From the NCBI GenBank assembly GCA_017509715.1, contig JAFWOU010000007.1, forward strand, positions 1 through 45,446: a stretch of DNA of 45,446 nucleotides, given 5' to 3'. Of the stretch, positions 41,658 through 45,446 are shown piece by piece. The stretch's first letter is position 1. Every line of letters begins with the position of its first letter. The notes under the pieces were generated by a model. It made no database searches. It had not been told where the DNA came from and saw only the letters and a program-made list of their open reading frames with translations. Source of the stretch: Paludibacteraceae bacterium. Its GTDB lineage: Bacteria > Bacteroidota > Bacteroidia > Bacteroidales > Paludibacteraceae. Both the position numbers and the translations under genes were made by a program.

Positions 41658-42044
41658 ATGAATGTATCAGAGAAAAACGAACAGGCCTTTGGCGTAGTGC
41701 TTGACGAGATTTCGAAAAGTGCGTTACGTTTGCTCAACAAATCCGAGCACGAGTCTGCTTGTAGAATCATTTTGGGCGAGAATGACCCGACAAGCATATT
41801 TGTTATGGGGCGCATTCTTATAGGCATCATAGACCAAGAAAACGACCGCAAAATCGTTTCCGGCATTTCCGAAATTCTATCCGCTTCAGCGCTTCCTCTT
41901 GCCGAAAGTCACATTAAGTCTATCGTAGCCGAGGTGCGAGACAAATGCGCCACTCATCTACACTGTTTACTGAATGCCCACACGGACATTGAAAATGGCC
42001 GTTCCGAGGAAGATGTATTGGCTAACATCCAAAAACTTTTGTAA
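41658..42044 (+). CDS. Small helical protein of unknown function
   Basis: 128 aa, all-helical by pattern (KNEQAFGVVLDEISKSALRL, ESHIKSIVAEVRDKCATHLH), no signal or membrane segment. No family recognised. 27 bp after the exonuclease and 12 bp before the next small gene, same strand, so probably one transcript. Confidence 0.6.
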   Translation: MNVSEKNEQAFGVVLDEISKSALRLLNKSEHESACRIILGENDPTSIFVMGRILIGIIDQENDRKIVSGISEILSASALPLAESHIKSIVAEVRDKCATHLHCLLNAHTDIENGRSEEDVLANIQKLL

Positions 42045-42056
42045 ATCTATATCTAT

Positions 42057-42290
42057 ATGGAGAGAGTACAACTTAATGAGCTCATTGAGAAATATAGAAA
42101 GATGAGCGATCAAGAACCTGTGTACGGTGAAGAGAAATGCGCTTACTTCGACCGTGTAGCAGGTCAAATTGAAGAATCATTTGACGAGTATTTGGATGAT
42201 TTCTACGAGACCGAAGAAGATATCATCGATAGCATCAACGAACAATTTGCTGATGCCGATGGTGATTATGACTTCAATGAGGAGGAATGA
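42057..42290 (+). CDS. Small highly acidic protein
   Basis: 77 aa, strongly acidic toward the C-terminus (DDFYETEEDIIDSINEQFAD then DGDYDFNEEE). Its stop overlaps the ATG of the nuclease-like gene as ATGA. Acidic partners of nucleases can be inhibitors or DNA mimics, but nothing in the sequence proves that here. Confidence 0.65.
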   Translation: MERVQLNELIEKYRKMSDQEPVYGEEKCAYFDRVAGQIEESFDEYLDDFYETEEDIIDSINEQFADADGDYDFNEEE

Positions 42291-43465
42291 ATATGGAATC
42301 AGATCAATTAAGTTCTTTGCTTAAAGAAATTGAGTGTATATGGCATGCAATAGATGGCTTACAATGTGAGCATCCATATCGATTGAATGTCATAGATGAA
42401 TTACACATTAATGAGAATGGTCATAGTCGCATATTGGTAAAACTCCTCCAGTATCGTTCTGACAATGGAAAATATGTTTTTCTTGAGTCATTATTAAATT
42501 ATATCATATCAACAAAACGTAAAGATTTCCCTGATCGAGTTGAAAAACCAGAAATTTCTCAAGAGGCTGAACGCATTGACATGTGGGTGAGAGACAAACA
42601 ATTTGCTCTCATAATGGAAAATAAAGCATGTGGTGCCGTTGATCAAGAAACTCAGATTTTCCGGTACATCGAAAAAACTAGAAATCGAGGTTATACTGAT
42701 GAACAGATTTTTGTTATTTATCTTCCCCCTACCGATGACAAGGAACCTTCTGATGATTCATGGAATGGATTGAAAGAAGAATATACCGAAAGATATGTGA
42801 AGTTATCTTTTAGGGAGGATATTATAAAGTGGATTGATAACTATGTGCTTCCAAATATATGTTACAAAGATAATCTATTATTGACTGCTATCATTCAATA
42901 TTGTGATTACTTAAAAGAATTATTTAAATTAAATAATAACGATATGGAAAATCAAATACGTGACTTATTCGATAAAGAACTTGCCTTATCCGGCGATTTA
43001 GTAGAAAAATCTAAACAGATAGATGAAACTATCGAGAAATATCAGTCTGTTGTAAATGAGTTATCTAATTATAGAGAAGAATTAGAACAAGAATTTGCCA
43101 AGATAGGAAAGGTTAAGATTCAAGAGTTCATGAACAATGAACTACAATTTGCATCTCAATTAGAAAGAGTTCAATCTGAATATGGTGGACACAAATTTCA
43201 GTATGAGGGAAAAACTTTGGAATTAATAATTGGGCGTGAACCTCGTAGGTGGTTCGTACAAATTCAATGGTCAGATGAAACACCGGCAGAAGAACGTATA
43301 TTCCCAAGTTCGATATGGAAAGATGGTATTATATATCGAGGAGATGGATTATCTTTGTATCAATATAGTGCGAACAATTACATTTGGAAATATTGTAATA
43401 CTTTAGAAGAGACTTTTGCAATTTACAAAAGAATACTAAAGCATATTGTAGAAATTAATAAGTAG
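42287..43465 (+). CDS. PD-(D/E)XK nuclease superfamily protein
   Basis: 392 aa (or 390 from ATG 42293, which is better spaced from AGGAGG at 42280-42285). The core is seen at about 96-125: ERIDMWVRDKQFALIMENKA followed by DQETQIFRYIE, giving the D, E-x-K and Q-x-x-x-Y residues of the PDDEXK_4 type. A coiled region (EKSKQIDETIEKYQSVVNEL) and a C-terminal domain (RRWFVQIQWSDETPAEERIF) follow. The gene is clearly more AT-rich than the regulator and exonuclease before it, which suggests horizontal gain. Confidence 0.85.
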   Translation: MNMESDQLSSLLKEIECIWHAIDGLQCEHPYRLNVIDELHINENGHSRILVKLLQYRSDNGKYVFLESLLNYIISTKRKDFPDRVEKPEISQEAERIDMWVRDKQFALIMENKACGAVDQETQIFRYIEKTRNRGYTDEQIFVIYLPPTDDKEPSDDSWNGLKEEYTERYVKLSFREDIIKWIDNYVLPNICYKDNLLLTAIIQYCDYLKELFKLNNNDMENQIRDLFDKELALSGDLVEKSKQIDETIEKYQSVVNELSNYREELEQEFAKIGKVKIQEFMNNELQFASQLERVQSEYGGHKFQYEGKTLELIIGREPRRWFVQIQWSDETPAEERIFPSSIWKDGIIYRGDGLSLYQYSANNYIWKYCNTLEETFAIYKRILKHIVEINK

Positions 43466-43470
43466 TTACT

Positions 43471-43704
43471 ATGGCACTTTGGAGAATTTCAGTTAAGCGA
43501 AGCGAATCCGTCAATGGCGTTCGCTTGGAGAAAGGGATGTTTGTGGATATGGTGACCTCATCCTACTTTTCTAACCCTTTGAATTATAACCCCGGAGAAA
43601 ACAAACCGAAGATCAACAACTTGTTTATGAGCAAGTACGGAATTGACATGTTAAAAAAGGATTTGATCACAGTTGGGCATCTTGAGGCAGAAAAAATCTC
43701 GTAA
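43471..43704 (+). CDS. DUF6140-like small protein
   Basis: 77 aa. MALWRISVKRSESVNGVRLE then KGMFVDMVTSS and a C-terminal KYGIDMLKKD resemble DUF6140 of Bacteroides, from memory. Function unknown. Five bases after the nuclease-like gene. Confidence 0.65.
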   Translation: MALWRISVKRSESVNGVRLEKGMFVDMVTSSYFSNPLNYNPGENKPKINNLFMSKYGIDMLKKDLITVGHLEAEKIS

Positions 43705-43742
43705 ATTTTTGCTCTCACTCACTTTGTGAACGAGCAGTATTG

Positions 43743-43777
43743 TAATTTTGCAGCGTGATTCGATTTGAGTCACGCTG
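43743..43777 (+). promoter_or_regulatory. Promoter box with immediate 5' hairpin
   Basis: TAATTTTG (43743-43750), directly followed by an 8-bp stem CAGCGTGA (43751-43758) / TCACGCTG (43770-43777), 11-nt loop. The -33 match is poor (TTG at 43724-43726, spacing 16). The hairpin would lie at the very start of the transcript and could stabilise it or bind a regulator. Confidence 0.6.
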
Positions 43778-43790
43778 TAATTTTTATAGT

Positions 43791-44588
43791 ATGAAGGTAT
43801 TACACATCACTCCCAACGATCGCACCGCCCATATTGTGCAGAGTGCGTTAGAGAAACTTCAAGACGAGATTATAGTTCGCTCATTCCCGGTATCATTGCT
43901 ATATGGTCATTTGCCATGCCGCATAAACGAAGCCTCCATCCCGTCCATGACTTGTAATGGTCGAGAGCAAGATTTATCCGCTTTCCTTAAATTACCTTTC
44001 TCGGACTTCAACAAAGTGATTTTGTGGCATAGTAATGACGCCGAATCCACGCTCCTTTTATATTGGCTTTGCAGTCTGAATATCCGGCTATACTATATTG
44101 ACGCAGCAAGTTCTCGCTACTTGTTACGAGGAAAATGCGTGATGCACAATGCCAAAATTATCCCTATGGGAAACATGTCCGATATAGGAATACGACATCT
44201 TCTAAACACAGAGATAAAGATGACGACCATTTATAGACGCTATGCATCGCTTTGCTGGTTCTACCATTGCTGTTTTCATAATGGAGAACTGCGCATACTC
44301 AATCGAAAAGGTAGCATAGTCCGCAGATCTACAGACTATTATGACGACCTCATATTAGCGAATAGCCCAAATATATTCATGAACATCTCATATACTATCG
44401 GACTAACTATAAACGCGGCAGGAAGAGAAGGAAATATCGTGCATGAGTGGTTTGTGTACAATCGAATCCGACACCTGATAAGCTCCGGGCTCCTCGGATT
44501 ACGCAAATCCGAAACATCCGCAAAAATATCACTACCCAAGTCCTCCCTACCGGCTGAGGCCTTTAGAACTGAAATCAAAAGACTATGA
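43791..44588 (+). CDS. DUF1835-like protein
   Basis: 265 aa from ATG 43791, just after the promoter and hairpin; an open extension upstream overlaps the promoter. MKVLHITPNDRTAHIVQSAL and the following region resemble the DUF1835 start; KVILWHSNDAESTLLLYWLC fits its second half. No signal peptide. Function unknown. Stop overlaps the next ATG (ATGA). Confidence 0.65.
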   Translation: MKVLHITPNDRTAHIVQSALEKLQDEIIVRSFPVSLLYGHLPCRINEASIPSMTCNGREQDLSAFLKLPFSDFNKVILWHSNDAESTLLLYWLCSLNIRLYYIDAASSRYLLRGKCVMHNAKIIPMGNMSDIGIRHLLNTEIKMTTIYRRYASLCWFYHCCFHNGELRILNRKGSIVRRSTDYYDDLILANSPNIFMNISYTIGLTINAAGREGNIVHEWFVYNRIRHLISSGLLGLRKSETSAKISLPKSSLPAEAFRTEIKRL

Positions 44589-45238
44589 TACACTACAACG
44601 ACAAGTTCCTTCGCAAACTCGAAAAGGAAATACAATCCGTATATGATTGTAAGTACGATATCTTCGATGACTATACGCATTACGGATGTTTACTTGACCT
44701 GCGTAAGAACATTCTTAACGATCAGGCACTTACGCGCAAGAACCAAGAAGAACTTCTGTCGCATATCATAGCCTTTAACGACGCACTTCGTGACGCGCTC
44801 AAACACATGTACGACCGTGCGCATGAACTCTATCGCCAAGTATCTGCCATCCAGTCAGATATAGAACTAGAAGCCAAATGCCTCTTACCTTATAAATATC
44901 CTTCGTTGCATCCGTTTCAACATGAGAGCAGACAGAATTTATGGGAAGCATTAAGTGATACCGGATGGAATCCGCTTTATGAGAGCGGTGTGACAAACAG
45001 GTTAGAACTTCCTCGCGACCTAAACATGACGTTCGATGAGTTTATCGGTATGAAATGTGGTCTGCCCAATTGGAATGAAAGTTTGGATCAAAGCCTCACC
45101 AAGGACCTACATCTAATCAATGCCTTCCACAATCTCTTTGACCATACCAACTTTGCCCTCACCGATTTCATCTTCTGTTGTGACTTCGAAGAGTCCATAA
45201 ATATAGCAGTCAACAGCCATCTCTCTGGAGAAGCGTAG
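44585..45238 (+). CDS. Unknown protein paired with the DUF1835-like gene
   Basis: 217 aa, mostly helical and acidic (FLRKLEKEIQSVYDCKYDIF, NQEELLSHIIAFNDALRDAL), no membrane segment, no family recognised. Its ATG overlaps the DUF1835-like stop, so the two are made together. Confidence 0.65.
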   Translation: MIHYNDKFLRKLEKEIQSVYDCKYDIFDDYTHYGCLLDLRKNILNDQALTRKNQEELLSHIIAFNDALRDALKHMYDRAHELYRQVSAIQSDIELEAKCLLPYKYPSLHPFQHESRQNLWEALSDTGWNPLYESGVTNRLELPRDLNMTFDEFIGMKCGLPNWNESLDQSLTKDLHLINAFHNLFDHTNFALTDFIFCCDFEESINIAVNSHLSGEA

Positions 45239-45241
45239 CAG

Positions 45242-45444
45242 TCCGGCATTTGATGCCGGAGTATGTTTTGTTTGTTGTTTCCGGATATCATCCGGATGTG
45301 TATTTTTGTTCCGTGCGCGAGTCGTCAGGCTCGCGTTTATTTTTTTCTTCATATTTCGCCGATTGACAATCGGCAGTCACGTCGTTCATTGTCCGGCATG
45401 CCATGCCGTCATAAATTACGTCCCCTTTAAGGAGCATAAGCTCC
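45242..45444 (+). other. Array of six hairpins, one a terminator
   Basis: Stems: TCCGGCAT-TTG-ATGCCGGA (45242-45260), TCCGGAT-ATC-ATCCGGA (45280-45296), CGCGAG/CTCGCG with loop TCGTCAGG (45316-45335) followed by TTTATTTTTTT (the terminator), GCCGATT-GAC-AATCGGC (45358-45374), CGGCAT-GCC-ATGCCG (45394-45408), GGAGC-ATAA-GCTCC (45431-45444). Four of the six have 3-nt loops. Confidence 0.75.
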
Positions 45445-45446
45445 GC

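Overview
The window looks like a chromosomal segment of an uncultured Bacteroidales bacterium. Promoters have the Bacteroidetes form (TTG about 20 nt upstream of TAnnTTTG), and the genes include DUF4421, OmpP1/FadL-type barrels, CarboxypepD_reg-like proteins and C_GCAxxG_C_C, in tight operons often joined by ATGA overlaps. Most genes are housekeeping and of balanced GC. A few visibly AT-rich genes (23.4-24.6 kb and 42.3-43.5 kb) look acquired.

Layout. 1-271: start of a membrane protein whose frame is broken at a run of nine G/C. 272-731: promoter, heptamer repeats, a repeat element and a terminator. 732-7489 (minus): a run from a TPR protein through ribH, lysC, a YitT transporter, a sugar nucleotidyltransferase and galE to manA. 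7.5-7.9 kb: a candidate 6S-like rod-shaped RNA preceded by a 64-nt leader. 7.9-11.0 kb (minus): lrp, trpS, a lipoprotein and an OmpP1-like barrel. 11.1-11.8 kb (plus): an O-methyltransferase, divergent from lrp. 11.8-20.0 kb (minus): an eight-gene operon gyrA-TPR-ruvX-def-mntP-DUF3109-cinA-binding protein. 20.3-20.6 kb: tRNA-Ala(GGC) behind a near copy of the same 64-nt leader. 20.6-24.6 kb (plus): DUF4421, a CarboxypepD_reg protein, a repeat element and an AT-rich secreted orphan. 24.9-27.5 kb: valS. 27.6-36.5 kb (minus): a seven-gene operon running from a C_GCAxxG_C_C protein and cysK-cysE through lpdA to a MATE transporter and an RND pump with its adaptor. 36.7-39.0 kb (minus): a GH53-like secreted glycosidase and a small barrel, divergent from an AraC regulator. 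40.1-45.2 kb (plus): accessory genes (WYL regulator, DEDD exonuclease, two small proteins, a PD-(D/E)XK protein, a DUF6140-like protein, and a DUF1835-like protein paired with a helical protein), closed by an array of hairpins.

Three signals cross gene boundaries. (i) The 64-nt leader occurs directly before the mature 5' end of tRNA-Ala and directly before the closing stem of the 6S-like RNA; its six differences either keep base pairs or fall in unpaired positions. (ii) Degenerate short tandem repeats, mostly with a 7-bp unit, sit at many gene junctions, often over a stop codon or just before a start, and also inside cinA and valS. (iii) A 3'-end element (a 20-bp imperfect palindrome plus an ~85-bp core containing a possible short ORF) follows two unrelated genes in the same sense orientation.

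All identifications come from reading the sequence and translations by eye. No database search or folding program was run.
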